64,000 nucleotides of DNA from Isoetes taiwanensis. Its lineage: Eukaryota; Streptophyta; Lycopodiopsida; Isoetales; Isoetaceae. Below are positions 22,901 through 35,176 of the stretch, piece after piece. A program made the position numbers and the translations under genes. The first letter of the stretch is position 1, and each line of letters begins with the position of its first letter. Below the pieces are notes generated by a model. It was not told where the DNA came from and did not search any database. It saw only the letters and a program-made list of their open reading frames with translations. The stretch is taken from positions 4,722,600-4,786,599 of the forward strand of contig JAJEKV010000058.1 in the NCBI GenBank assembly GCA_021234155.1, in the 5' to 3' direction.

Positions 22901-25900
22901 TGTAAATTTTCAGCTCAAACCGAGCTGTTTTGCGAAATTCGTTTTTCCAGGCCCCAAACATGATTTAGCAAGCCCTGCTTGCCCAGAGACTTGCTACAGC
23001 AATTTCATATTGGCTTCTCAGGTCCCCAGGAGCTTGAAGGATGATTCTAAAGCCAAATCTTTGCGCTTCGTGGATGCGCCAGAAATTGCTCTCAAGAACT
23101 CTCTCTGTTCTAACCATCATCCAATTAAATTGGGATTATGTCAACTCCAAAATCACGCCAACCTGCAGTTGTTTTCTAGGGGGTTTTTGTTTTTTTTTAT
23201 CTTTTTTATTACTTGATAAATCACATAAATGTTGCAGTTCCCATGAGTCATTTTAGATGCGACGTGAAATATGCAAAATAGAAGGGCAAGTTGTTTAAAT
23301 TCGTGCCGTCAAAATCCAAGAACATTGGGACGAAAATAATATGTAATTTGATAACAAATGACATTATTTTCGGGGCAAGAGCAACCCCAAAATTATGGAT
23401 ACATGAAACAAATATCATTAAAAACAATCATATATTCAAATAAAACATTAAGGGAACAATCCATGTTTTTCCACATATTTAACAAGGTGTGTTTTTTTTC
23501 AGGTAAGAACAACCTTAAAATTGTGGATATATCAAACAACTATCAATAGAAACAATGATATTCCAATTAGGGAATCAATCCATGTTTTCCCACATAAGAA
23601 ACAAGATCATCTTCCATGTTAGCTGCCCTGTCTAGTTCTGGATGCGATTCTAACACTCCACAAACTGTCATCCCCCTAGCCAAATTATTCACAATAGCTA
23701 TAAATTGGACAATGAACTCATCTGTTGCAAAGTTGTTTGGATCATAAGATGATGGATTCTGGGCACGCGAGGTATTATAAGTTTGATGGTAGAAGCACGC
23801 GAGGTATTATAAAAAGAGACAAACTTCTTAGTATTAATAACATCATATCTTGTAATGGAAAAGTAAGAAAGATGTAAGATAATAAGAACTTCTTAGTATT
23901 AATAACATCATATCTTGTAATGGAAAAGAAAGAAAGATATAAGATAATAAGTATATAACAAGTATGTCACATTTTTCATGTGGACAAGGAAACTTAATAT
24001 TATCCAATAGAGAAATGAGATTCATACTAGAGATTCTCCAGCTAACAGCAAGATGAGGGAAAGATGACTATACCTCTTAGCCAAGTCCTTTATAAGTATT
24101 TTCTAGGCTACTCTTAGAGTTCCCTGCCCTTGTGCATTATTTGATTCGATGATTGTGTTGTGGTTGCTACCCCTTCAAGTTCAAACTCGTCATCACATTC
24201 CTCTAATTATTTCAACAACTACCTAGTTATGGAATAAAACAAATGACGCCAAGCGTGTATTGTAAAGGAAACCTAGTTATGAAACAAAATAAATCACATC
24301 AAGCTTGTATTAGCAAGCATAATATTCTAGAGGAAATCTAATATGGAACAAAACAAATCACGCCTAGCGTGTATTAGCGAGCACAATATTGTGAAGGTGA
24401 AGTTGAGGATATACCTTGTACATCAACACCATTGTAAGTTCCAGGCAAGGAGTTTTAGCACTAGGGACTTGGTTTTTTATTGCTAAGGTGCTAATATGTG
24501 GTTTAGCATCCACTTTGCTATAGACCAATGCACGCTTGGCGTGATTTAAGATATTCACTATTCTGAAAATCACGCTTAGCGTGTAATTCCCTCTTATGCT
24601 TGACGAGGTGGGGACATATGAGAAAAACTCATAAGAAAGCTCTAAAAAAAAACAGAGACGAAAGCTTAAAAAAAAAAACTCAGGGTAAGGATACAGCCTG
24701 CCTCCATCTGCCTGCCTCCATCTGCCGGGTCTTGCCATCGCCATCTTCATCCATCTTACCATCTACTCCAAAGGCTATGTTTAACAATAGTTTACATTGT
24801 AAAACAAGTCTCCTTAAACCACTAAAGTAGCCACTAACGCAGAGTTGCTAAGTTTCAAGGACAGACTGTTCTACCCATGTTTTAAAGCCTTACTCAGGCA
24901 ATGTCATACATTATGTAACGTGCCTGCTAACACCATCTTGCTTAGCCGCATGTATTCTTTACAGGCAATTAGAACCAGCCCACTATTCCGCACAAATCTG
25001 CCAATTTCACTATCACATAGAACTAAGCTATATCACCGCTTATTTAAATTCTGGAAGCAGAGGCACGTATTCAAATCCTAAGGGAACAAAGCCGAAATCA
25101 AACATACAATAAATTATCTCCATCATCATCGCCATTGCCGGGTCTTGCCATCGCCATTTCGGAGCAGACGATTTATCCAGGTAGTACTAGGCCCCAGATT
25201 ACACCGGGGGCTTAACAAGGAAATTAAGCCATCACTCGCTCCACGGGCCCTTCATTTCCCAATCTGGCGCCTTAATTCCGGTCGGTTCCTCGGTGCGTCA
25301 TGCGCAAGCAAGAAACAAAAGTGAGCAGGATGAAAGCGAGAGAAGAAAAGAAAGAAGTATTAGAGCTGCGGTACGCCATCCCAAATTCGACTCTTTGTGC
25401 ATGCTCCATCGCCAAATCCGACACGCTCTTTTGCTCATCGCCAAATCGGACCTGCTCGCACTTTTGCTCCATCGATCTTTAAATGCGCCATTTGTTCTAT
25501 CCATGTTGAGTACATACGTAGATCATCCATACCTTCTGCCAGTCATCGCCATAGCCATGCGTTCGAGGAAAATTATTCCCCCCTTTTTTTCTTTACCTCT
25601 TTTGTAAAAAAATCAGCTCACTAAAGATTTTTCTTCTCCATTTTCCCCTGCATCGACACAAGCATGTCGACCAAAATGGTAAGTTATGCTTCTCTCAATT
25701 TTTTTTTTGTTGTATCTGTTTTCTCAAGAAGAGCCACGCCTATGCCGTCTACTCTTTTCGGGATTTTCAAAAAGTCCTTAGAATGTTATTTCGTGAGGCA
25801 ACTATGGTATGTACGCTCACGCAACCCACCAATACAATCGAAAGAGCACATCGTATCATGAATGGATGAAAGGGGAAGCCATGGATCAAGCAAGAATTTG

Positions 25901-27660
25901 GAAGAAGAAGCACAAAAGAAGCACAAAATGTGTTTTGTAAATTTGAATTTCACGACGTGTCTTGAAATTTGAATTTCGCACTTTCTTTTAACTTTCTTGT
26001 TTTCGATGCGACCACCAATACTACTGAGACCCAAAGCATTTTCCAAAAAAAAAAACACAGGTGATCCGTGCAAATAGATCCGGCAAAGAAGAATATAGCT
26101 TCCAGGTCTGATTTATTTTTATTTCTTACACATTTGCACATTTGCGCTTCCGTTTTTGCAGCCATATTTTGATTCTGACTCTTGAACAAGAACAAATTTA
26201 TCTGGCTATTCCGGCTTCCTAATGCTGGCCCTCACCCTGCTAATCACTCCCAAATCAGGATTTATCAATCCTATACAATTATTCTTGCCATTTTTTCTTT
26301 TTCTGCTCCATCATCTGCTTGTTGCTTTGGCATCACCCATCTGACACCTTCATCCGACGCTTTGCTTTGGCAACTAGAATGAATATGCCAACAAACAAAC
26401 CTAGCTAATATGAAGAGGCGAAGTACAAGTTTGTGCTTTGACAACTAACTAGCTATGCCTGAATTTTCCAAAGCTGCACTGATTTTGTTGAAAGCTGCAC
26501 TGATTTTGTTGAGGCGCTGCCGACTTCCCAAAGCACACGCCGACTTCCAAAGCTATACCGAGCTTTTTTGAGGTGTTAGCGATAATGGCTTATTTCTTTT
26601 TTGCCACATTCAAAAACTCATTCTTTGTCGTCATTTCTTTCTAAAAAGCATTGTAAGATACTTTATCTCTTGGGCACGCTAAGCGTGCATTATTTTTGTC
26701 CCATTGCATTTTTGTTTAGAAATGCATTCTTTATGTTTTCCAGTTTTATTTCTAGAAATGAGCTATTTCTAATCTCGAGATGTCGTGGTTTGATCATAGC
26801 CATTGGAGATTCTATCTCAAATTCATCGGCAAATCTGGGCCATTGGGATTCCTTTTTACAAAATTATCTAAGGTAGATATAAACTATGTTTTCTATTTCC
26901 AAGATATATTGTATCTTAGTTATTGGGTTTCTATGTTTTCTATAAACTATGTTTTCTATTTCCAAGACATTCTTGGGTTGTATTAGATTCTCATTTTTTT
27001 TATACGCTTGCCTTTAGGCATTTTTCATTTGAATGCATGTGGAAAGCATGAATATTAAATCCTTTCTCATTTTTTTTAACCATTTGCCCGTTAGACATTT
27101 TCATTTGGGTGCATTTGGAAAGCGTAAATATTCTTAATATGTAACTTCTTAGAGTCTCACTTTTCCTATCAACTTAGAATGACTAATATTCATTTCTATA
27201 TTGTAGCTTTGGATATGGTGCTATTATATGAGAGATGGAGAACCGCAGAAATTGCCTATTGAGTGCATCAATCTAAATGGGAAGTGTGAAAGTTTATGGG
27301 GTAAAAGATGGAGAAGAAACTTCATAGTTTTCATGTGATATCAAATTTTATGAAACTCACTTTTACATGTAGCTATTTCTACTAATGCCACAGAAGATGT
27401 GAATTTCAATTACTATGTAAAATTTCTCATATCACTTTATATAATACTATCATGCTATATTGTGAAATTTTGTCCATTCTTTAAGTAATATGATATTACA
27501 TTTTTGTGTTTTGGACATAAGATGTGCGAATTTGAACATGCTATTTAAAACATGCAATATGATTTTTGTCCCAAAATTACGACTTAATCCCAATTTAATT
27601 GAATGATGGTTTTCTGCTCTCTTAACTATTGCGCAACCTCGAACCCAGCATCAAAATCTC
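19907..27660 (-). other. Interior of the LTR element, non-coding
   Basis: No gene. Visible structures are: a ~54-bp duplicate near the 3' end (19942-20040, sharing TTCCCTGGGTCACCTTGTGA); two diverged ~110-bp repeats (about 23370-23605); an exact ~62-bp tandem pair (23826-23950); three ~60-bp units at 24230-24400; and several copies of the palindrome CACGCTTAGCGTG or close variants between 24.2 and 26.7 kb. The longest minus-strand open stretch (24364-24762, 132 codons) has no recognised domain. Confidence 0.6.
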
Positions 27661-27672
27661 GCTCTGATACCA
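27661..27672 (-). other. Primer-binding site, initiator Met-tRNA type
   Basis: The minus strand reads TGGTATCAGAGC one base after the 5' LTR end. This is the usual plant retrotransposon site complementary to the 3' end of initiator Met-tRNA, and it fixes orientation and LTR boundary. Confidence 0.92.
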
Positions 27673-27673
27673 A

Positions 27674-28439
27674 TGAAATGGTCCTCGGCTTCACCGAAGC
27701 TACTAGGCGCATCAATCCACACCTACCGCCTCTGCCCTCGAAATCCCTGATTACCCACGGTGTTTCAGTCTTTCCTGAAGACTTAGATTGATGCCGATAA
27801 TCATAGGTTTGCTCAAGAATAGCTATGGCTTACAGTACGCTTCCTTTGGAAAATATGGCTCTGATATATATAACATGAAACAGGGAGCTGAAGGGCTTCC
27901 CGTGAAGCCCAAGGGCCGATTTGGCAGATCGATCTGCCTCCCCAGCTTCTAGATCTCTCCTGGGATCTGTTCGATGCTCGTAAGGGCAAATCCGGAAGGT
28001 TGCCTGCGCCATAGCCCAGCCCGTTGGCTGTTGGCTTGCCCGCCAATCGGGTCATGCCACGTCATTTCTTATTAAGGGATTTACTTCCATAGATTTTAGT
28101 TTATTTTGCCCTTTATATCTTTTAACATGTGGCGTTTAGTCTAGTGGTAACACACTAGATCTAGCAACTATAAGTCTCGAGTTCGAGACTGCCCAGAATC
28201 GCACTCTGAACTGTTGGGTGTCAAAACCCACAACGCAATGTAAAGTGGTTGGGGGCAGGGCCCAAACAAGCAATGTAGTGTGGTGTGTGGTCACATCTTT
28301 AGTTGGATGCTGCCTAGTGCAATGTAAAGTGGTTGGGGGCAGGGCCCAACCAAGCAATATAGTGTGGTGTGTGGTCACATGTTTAGTTGGATGTTGCCTA
28401 GTGGCGTGACGTTAAAATACTATCTATCTATCTATAACA
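27674..28439 (-). repeat. 5' LTR, interrupted by a SINE
   Basis: LTR sequence runs 27674-28128. The 10 or so terminal bases expected from the other LTR (TGTTATGAA on the minus strand) are displaced by the SINE at 28129-28433, with the terminal ACA at 28437-28439 directly before the target duplication AACTG. Confidence 0.8.
28129..28433 (+). mobile_element. tRNA-derived SINE with internal 84-bp duplication
   Basis: The 5' head GTGGCGTTTAGTCTAGTGGT contains a pol III box A (TAGTCTAGTGG) and, about 35 bp on, a box B (GAGTTCGAGAC), as in tRNA-related SINEs. The body has an 84-bp unit twice (28235-28318 and 28319-28402) starting GCAATGTAAAGTGGTTGGGG. The 3' end reads GACGTTAAAATACTATCTATC, which resembles the 3' ends of LINE copies in this window (GGACGTTAAAAAAACTATTC at about 30860). 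That suggests mobilisation by the LINE machinery. It sits near the tip of the LTR and so is younger than the retrotransposon. Confidence 0.82.
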
Positions 28440-28444
28440 AACTG

Positions 28445-28826
28445 GAAACGTTTAAAGGTCGAAAAAGGTAAAAAACATTTAATATAGACATGGCTTTCAA
28501 CATTATGCTTTGCATGCGACATCTCTAAGTTCCTTGGATCAATTTATGTACATCAGCACCTTCTTGAGAATGTTGTTTAGTGTCTTGGCCTTACTATTTG
28601 ACCATCCTCTGTCTGATCTCCACATTCTTTACCAAGCTTCCCATAAGTTGTTCATTTCTCGTCTAGTTGGTTCTTGCGACCATTGGAATTTTTGGCATGG
28701 CTTTTGTATCCTCGGTGTTGGCTATAGATTGTGCCTGTTTTTGGGGATGGGTGTTCAACTTAGGCTTGGCGTCCCTTGGTGTCATTTGGCTCTTTCAACA
28801 TTGTTGTTCCCGTTGTGTCATTTGGT
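28445..28826 (+). other. T/C-rich flank, no gene
   Basis: Resumes the interrupted target (GAAACGTTTAAAGG) and then passes into pyrimidine-rich sequence resembling the downstream repeat. No coding domain. Confidence 0.4.
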
Positions 28827-31325
28827 GCTATTGCTCTAGTCTTTTCGCTTAGTTGGTGTTGTTCATTATGTTGTTCTCTTGGGTTTGCTATCCCCTCTAT
28901 GTCTATTTTCGACTATGCCATATTGTTCGTTTTTTTTTTTAATCTCTGTGTTCTGCCTTGCTTTCTGCTTCAAGCATCTTTGTTCCTTCAGTTGCCCTCT
29001 ATAGCATATTACACCACTCTTCTCGTTGGAATTGTCCCATCTGTCTGGTTGCATCTTGATGTTCTTTGCTTATAGGATTCTTATGTTTTTCTTTCGTCCA
29101 ATTGCGAGTTTGTTCTTCTTACCCCTCCGGGTTCGACAACAAGATTCTATGCCCTTCTCTTCCTCAGTTCGTTTCTCCTGTATATTCTATTTAGTTCTGT
29201 CTAGTTGTTCGCTCAGTTTGGGGTGTTCGCCAAGTTGTAGTCCCTTGATGTCGTCTTCCACATGTGCCAGATAATTCTATTTCACTTCTTGAAATTCGTT
29301 GTTCAGGTCTCTATAGTTATGTCTAGTCCTCTATATTGCTTCATTAGCCTCAAGGATATCTGGTATTTTGTTGTTGTGCTTGAGAGTTCGCTTGGAACCA
29401 TTGTATATGTATGATTTACATTGGAATTTAGTCTTTCTTTTTAGTGTTTCGTCATTATGGTTTTCGCTCTAGTTTGTTGGTACATTGATTCTTATGTTTT
29501 GTTGTTCATGTGCTCTTTCTGGTGGTTGTAGTTTGTTGTGTGTTCGGTGCTCATGTTTGTTTGTCTTTTACGCATTCCATTTTGCTCCTTAGTCTCAGCT
29601 TTCTTCTTTGTTAAATCATGGTTAGTTCGCATCGTCTTTAATCTGGTGTCCTCATGCCTCCATCTAGCCTCCCACTATTCCTTGCTAGGTTTTACATTCA
29701 ATGACTAGTTTTTCATCTTCTTAGCTATTGTCTCGCCTCGGCTCCCTTGGGTTCACCAATCTCATTCAGCTGTTGTTTTACCTTTGGCGCACCCTTGATA
29801 TTGGTTGCTCCTCGTATGTTTTTGACATCCTTTGTTTCTTAGTCATTCCCTATCAGGTCACTTCAGTCCCAAGTCATTTCTTCATCACCCAATTTTCATA
29901 AGTTTTATAGTTGTTTCCCATGATGGCTCTTTCTGCATTTATGCAATTAAGAAGTCGTCTGCCCTCTCCGTGATCTATCTTGCTCTTGTCTCCTTTTAGT
30001 GCTATTGCTCTGGTCATTTCTCTCAGTTAGTCTTGTTCATCATATTGTTCTCTTGAGGCTGCTAGTCCCTCTGTGTCTATTTCCGACTGGACCATATTGT
30101 TTTTATTTATTTCCTATCTCTGCGTTCTGCTTTCATTTCTGCCCCAATCGGCTCAGTTGCCCGCTATATAGCTTATTGCATCATTCTACGCATCTGGATT
30201 GCTCCATTGGCCTGGTTGCTTCTTGGCATTCTTTCTTTTCAGGATTATTAGTTTGTTTTGTCCTATTATGCAAGGTCTCCGATGTGAGTTGTCTTGTATG
30301 TTGTTACTATTCTTGAAAGTTCGTTTGGGTCCATTATGCATGGATGATATATGTTGGAATTTAATCTTTGATTTTCACAGTGTTTGTCAGATGGTTTTTC
30401 TTCGCTGTCATTGTTGGTGCATTGATCATCTAATTTATTTTCATGTGTACGTTGTTGTGGTCATAGTTGTGATTTATGTTCGGTTTTTGGGCCTTATTTG
30501 TTTATGCATTCCATATGTGCCTGTTGCCAGTTACAGGTTATTGAAGATGAAAGCCATACTCTTCTGAGTTGTCTTGCTTTTGAGATAGTCCGGAATCATT
30601 TTTCGACCTTAGCATATTCCACGCTTCCACAACTTCTCAGTGCACCATCTGTGCATGACTTGGCATTATACATACTTGAGGTTCTAGATAAACGTCTGCA
30701 ATTACTGAGCCCTCAGTAGTCATTATCTAAGCTTGTCTAGTATCATCATTACTGCAAAGGGTTTTCCCTTGAAAACCTTTCGAGGCAGCGGTTTTTTAAT
30801 CCTAGTAGTAATGATTGTACTAGCCCATTGTATGGGTCCCATGACCTATTGGTCTCCGTGGACGTTAAAAAAACTATTCTATTCTATTCTATTCTATTCT
30901 ATTCTATTATATTCTATTCTATTCTATTCTATTCTATCTATTCTATCTATCTATTCTTTGTTAATCGTGGTTGGCTCGTATCATCTTTATGAAGTTTGTA
31001 TCATTTGTCTCCGTCTTTCTCCCACCATTCCTTGTTAGGTTTTGCATAATATTCTCACCTTTTGTCTCGCCTCAGCTCCCTTTGGGTTCACCAACCTCAT
31101 TCGACAGTTGTTTCTTTTCTGGCACACGCATGGTATCGGTTGCTCATATATTATTCTTTGTCGTTCTCTACCAGGTCACTCCAGTTCCAAGTCAGTTCTT
31201 CATTGCACAAAGGTCTTAGCTCCATAGTTGTTTCCCATGATGTTCCTTTTCTGCATCTCTGCCACTAATAAATCGTCTCCCCCTCAGTGATCTTACTTGT
31301 TTCTGCTTGCAGTCTCGGTCTATGA
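28827..31325 (+). repeat. Tandem duplication, ~1.17-kb pyrimidine-rich unit
   Basis: Copy 1 (28827-30000) and copy 2 (30001-31325) align in order: GCTATTGCTCT[AG]GTC, TCCCTCTGTGTCTATTT-type, a CTTCTTGGCATTC-type segment, TTGTCTCGCCTC[GA]GCTCCC, GGTTCACCAA and TAGTTGTTTCCCATGATG. Copy 2 is lengthened by a LINE 3' fragment. The strand is strikingly T-rich and G-poor. Open frames through it carry hydrophobic low-complexity translation and no domain; probably retroelement UTR-like DNA. Confidence 0.7.
30531..30954 (+). mobile_element. 5'-truncated LINE (C-terminus, 3' UTR and tail)
   Basis: It starts abruptly relative to copy 1 of the tandem unit. The frame VIEDESHTLLSCLAFEIVRN to a stop near 30719 corresponds to the C-terminal Cys/His region of the LINE at 37 kb (VEDELHVIVRCPSYSRIRDK). 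A 3' UTR ends CCGTGGACGTTAAAAAAAC, followed by (TATTC)n and (TATC)n to 30954. 5' truncation is the usual outcome of target-primed reverse transcription. Confidence 0.8.
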
Positions 31326-32663
31326 TTGGAGGAGGTAAGTTCCTCTTTGTGTCAGATGTTATTGCTTTGCAAAGGACCTTTCCCTAGAATGCCATTGTTC
31401 TCTTCTTATATAGAAGAAAACCATCATTCTGGGGAAAGGGATGTCTGTTTTGGCGTCACGCCATTTTGGGCATCAGATCTATCTATAGCCTGAGCCTTCT
31501 ATGGCGCAGGCTTCCTTTGGCTTTGTCTACCAGTGCTCGGATTTGACGGTCCGCGCTTAATTTTCCAGGGACGGGCAAAATAATTGTACACTTTTCGCGT
31601 GACAAGAAGTTCCTAAATTCAAGCCTTTCAAATGCAATAAAAAAATTTAAGATCACATAAACCAACCAGTGTTTTTCCTCAAAAACATAGATAGATACAT
31701 AGAACAAGGCATATTTCTATTATTATTATTATTTTTTTTTTTTTTTTGAGGGTAAGAGTGTGTTTTTTTGTTATTAATAATAATAATAAAGATACAGAGA
31801 GTCCCCAGTGGGACAAATAGGAAGCATTAGGGCTATTATACGGGTTCTCTATGCATCAATGATGTGTGTACTAAGGGAAGTCCTATTTCCACAACAACAC
31901 AATGGTAGAGAGACCCCATCTGGTCAGTTACTCATATTGCTTTCTCCACTAAACTCAGATTGTTCCACCATTAGATCTATCATAATTTCAGATTTCTATT
32001 ATAAGTTCATGAAATGTATAATGAAGTTCACATCATATGCAGACGGATTGAAGAATTTCATGGTATTTGGTTGGTTGGTTTGTACTTGTAATGCAAATGC
32101 AATGCTTGGAATGAAATAATAAGAAATAAAAGACTTCTAATGTCAATGGTTCATTGGTATCTATAATGTATATTTTAAGTCCGGTTAAAAAATGGGATGC
32201 ATAGAGATATTATAATCAATAATAATATAAATGTTTAAAATTTATAAAGATATATAGCAAGAAAAATGACGGGCATTTCTCTGCTCTAGTCTTTCAAATG
32301 ACAAGTATGTCTTGTAGTTGCCCTTCTCTATGACGGGCAATTGCCCAAGTGCTACCCTTCTTTTGCTGTACAAATTTTTTTTCACCTATTTTGACGAGCA
32401 GAAATCCCAAAAACGGGCATGAAAGCCGTCAAATTCGAGCCCTGCTATCTACTATATATCCATGTTGCCTGCTAGCATTCCTCATCGGCGTTTCCTCTGA
32501 GCTGAATTCTATTGGTTCTAGAGTTTTCCTTCCACCCTCCTCTGAGTCTAGTCACCTGGTGTCGGCTCATCTTAACATCTGTTGATTTCTTCTCGTTCCA
32601 CCTAGTGAGGGCTAGATTGACTCCTCTCTTCTATATCTTTGTGGCTGGTGGCCGTTGCAATTT
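31326..32663. other. Intergenic, no gene recognised
   Basis: Contains an inverted (TAT)n/(AATA)n pair with a T run between (31716-31790) and several GACGGGCA words (31570, 32270, 32332, 32415). No coding domain. Confidence 0.4.
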
Positions 32664-32689
32664 CCCAGCGTAGCACTTGTCGCTTCTAG
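32664..32689. repeat. Left target-site duplication candidate of the LINE
   Basis: The 26-bp sequence containing GTAGCACTTGTCGCTTCTAG recurs at 37701-37726 with one mismatch, right after the LINE tail. Confidence 0.65.
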
Positions 32690-32727
32690 AGGGCACCTAG
32701 GGGCAGACCCCTCCCCGTCGGGCCTAG

Positions 32728-32839
<112 letters not shown>

Positions 32840-33115
32840 GCTTCCGAGTATTCTCATTTGTTGTGTCATTATCTCTAGAATCCTTTTTCTGTCCTGCTCA
32901 TGTGTTTTCTGATTCGGTTGGCGTTCTAATGCTTGGCACATGAGGGCGGCTAACTTCTTGCCTTAAACTTCCATGTGGTCTGTTTGTTTACAGCTGGCGC
33001 GAGATGAATTGTCTTTTCAATTTTTGATATTGTGTTATTGTGCTTGGTTGCTTGTGTTAACTATTAACTATTTGTTTACTATCGGGTTGATTCTCGGTTG
33101 GCCATTGGTCATGCT

Positions 33116-33119
<4 letters not shown>

Positions 33120-33160
<41 letters not shown>
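33120..33160. repeat. (CT)n microsatellite
   Basis: About 20 CT units in the LINE 5' region, similar in place and kind to the larger block upstream. Confidence 0.9.
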
Positions 33161-33163
<3 letters not shown>

Positions 33164-33379
33164 CGCCGGATTTGGGCCCGGACAGCTGGGTGCTAGGGTT
33201 TCTGCTGTAACTTCAGAAAGCCATAGCTCTCACATACAGTGTCAGATTGCAACGGGGTTGGGCTCGTTGGAAAGCTTATTTCGAGCTCTTTCCAACGGTG
33301 TATAACATCAATACTTTTGATTCAGTTTGGCAGTCTGTAATTGGCATTTTCCGGGACTGTGTACAGGAGCGGGTAGTAG

Positions 33380-34291
33380 GACAGATGGCAAAAAAGAAAC
33401 GGATTTGTAGATGGATTTGGAGAAACAAAAAAAGAGGGAACCGAGGATGCTGGGTCGTCGTCAGACTCAGGGGGAACTAGAAGTATCAAGAAAACAGGGA
33501 ACCTGGTTTTTTCCTCCACAAAATCGGAAGCTCCAGAGAAAACTGACCCGGCCCCAGAGGGTACAGTGACCAAGCAAGATCTGTTAGATGCCGTTGGCCA
33601 GATGAGGGCAGCCATGGAATTCTCAACCATGTCTATGAAGACATCAATGGAGGCCTCTGTCCAAAACATGGTAAGTGATTTGAAATCTTTCTTGTTAGCT
33701 CATGTGCAAGCAGAAGTGGAGAAATGTCAGCACAATATGATAATGGAACTAGAGCAGTTCAAGAAGGGAATTAAAGCAGAATTTGAAGCTTTCAAGCAAG
33801 AGGTTTTGAGTGAAGATAGTGATTGCGAAGATGATGTAGAAGAGCAGGAAGAAAAGGACACATCACGGAATCCAAAAGCAATTATCGGCTTTTATAGAAG
33901 AGCAAGAAAGGAGAGAAAAAGCATTGAACATCCGCTTGATTGGCATACGGAACAGACTGCAGAAAAGACCAAAGACATTGTTCGGGCTTTTTGTGAAAAT
34001 GAATGGGGCGGTGATAGATTCAGCATTACAGATGCATTTCGGATTGGCAAGCAAACTGATAGGGATCGTCACATTATTGTTAAATTCAGATCAAAGGAAG
34101 ACAAGATTAATATACTGAAAAAGAAGACCATGCTCAAGGGAAAGAAGATCTGGATCAATGACGATCTTACTAAGAACCAGTTTCAAGAGTACAAGGAACA
34201 GGTGCAGATCCTCAAGGAAGCAAGGCAAGAGGGAAAAAAAGCATACTGGCGACGAGGGAAGGTCATGGTGGAAAATCCAGAAAGTGCATAG
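33380..34291 (+). pseudogene. LINE ORF1 (RNA-binding chaperone-like protein)
   Basis: The frame is open from 33380 to the stop at 34291, but no ATG lies in it until about 33602, and an ATG at 33385 is in another frame, suggesting a lost start or early frameshift. The Ser/Glu-rich head is followed by a coiled coil (ALSTM-like heptads then VQAEVEKC..FKKGIKAEFEAFK), an acidic stretch, and a C-terminal domain with IIVKFRSKEDKINILKKKT, KGKKIWINDDLTKNQ and EARQEGKKAYWRRGK. These are the RRM/C-terminal-domain blocks of L1-type ORF1 proteins, which coat LINE RNA. Confidence 0.8.
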
Positions 34292-34312
34292 GTATTTGAG
34301 ACCACTAGGATT

Positions 34313-35012
34313 ATGTGTTGGAACATAAATTCTATTAGTCAGTATAAAATAGATGTAGTAGATGATCTATTTTCAAATGTAGATGTTTTGTTCTTCTTAG
34401 AAACTTGTGAAAATGAAGAAAAAGGCTTACCAGACATACATGGGTTTACACTGTTGCACTCTGTTTGGCACAATAAAGGCTGGCGCCTAAAAGGACATGG
34501 CGGGATTGCATGCTATGTAAGATCAGGCATGAAACACCAGTGAAAATAATGAATGAAAGAGGATCATTGCAAAGATATCCGGGTGGAGTTACATGGCCGA
34601 AAGGTAAGATCTTTTTGTGGCGGGATGTTACTTTCCGCCAAGAGAATCACCGCTTTATGACTCGGACCACCGGATCGGGATGACCCCTTTTTAGCTTAGA
34701 ACGGGATGTGCTTTCATTCTTTGCCGGATGGTGATGTTCTCTTATTAGGAGATTTCAACGGGCGCATTGCTACCAAACAAGCGACTATCGCTAGCATGGA
34801 AGGGGATCCCGTATGGGTTGAGATGCTTGATGATAAGGAAGTATCCCGGGGAAGGATGGAGTAGAACCACGGCAGATAGAATAAGATGGCCTACACCCCA
34901 AGGCAACCATGTACTTAATATGTGCGGTGGGCTTGATTTATTGGTTTATAATGGCACTGAGAGGTTTCCTGTGCGAGGTAAGTGCACATGCGTAAAATGC
35001 AAGTGTTGTTGA
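34313..35012 (+). pseudogene. LINE ORF2, endonuclease part (frameshifted)
   Basis: The start reads MCWNINSI and then DVLFFLETC, matching the CWNI..G and VLxLxET blocks of AP-type LINE endonucleases. GHGGIACYVRSG is the GGI(A)xYVR motif. Later pieces (LGDFNGR around 34745-34765, then NGTERFPVR) are in other frames. The intact domain nicks the target DNA. Confidence 0.75.
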
Positions 35013-35176
35013 TCTCGTTCTTGCTACATCCCGGTTTGCGTAATCGTGTATTACATATGTCTATAGGGGAAGAGATGGAAAAGATCTCGGATCATACACC
35101 GATACTTGATTGTGTTAAGCACCAAGAATTACGATGCCACCTGTGCACGTTGTGTCTCTAAGCCTCGCGATACATT

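Larger units (their letters stand above)
19419..28439 (-). mobile_element. Complete non-autonomous LTR retrotransposon (LARD-like)
   Basis: Minus-strand element of about 9.0 kb: 5' LTR at 27674-28439 (interrupted by a SINE), PBS, interior of about 7.8 kb, PPT, 3' LTR at 19419-19893. It is flanked by the 5-bp duplication AACTG (19414-19418 and 28440-28444). The host sequence GAACTG|GAAACGTTTAAAGG is continuous in an undisrupted copy at about 19146. No gag, protease, integrase, reverse transcriptase or RNase H motif was found on either strand of the interior, so it must have moved with proteins from another element. Superfamily (Ty1/copia or Ty3/gypsy) cannot be assigned without coding sequence. 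Indels between the LTRs show it is not recent. Confidence 0.85.

Noticed and set aside
28129-28200. A tRNA gene
   Set aside because: Boxes A and B are present but there is no cloverleaf or CCA-proximal stem, and a long repeat body follows, as in a SINE.
30867-30954. Independent microsatellite
   Set aside because: It is the tail of the truncated LINE and is reported with that element.
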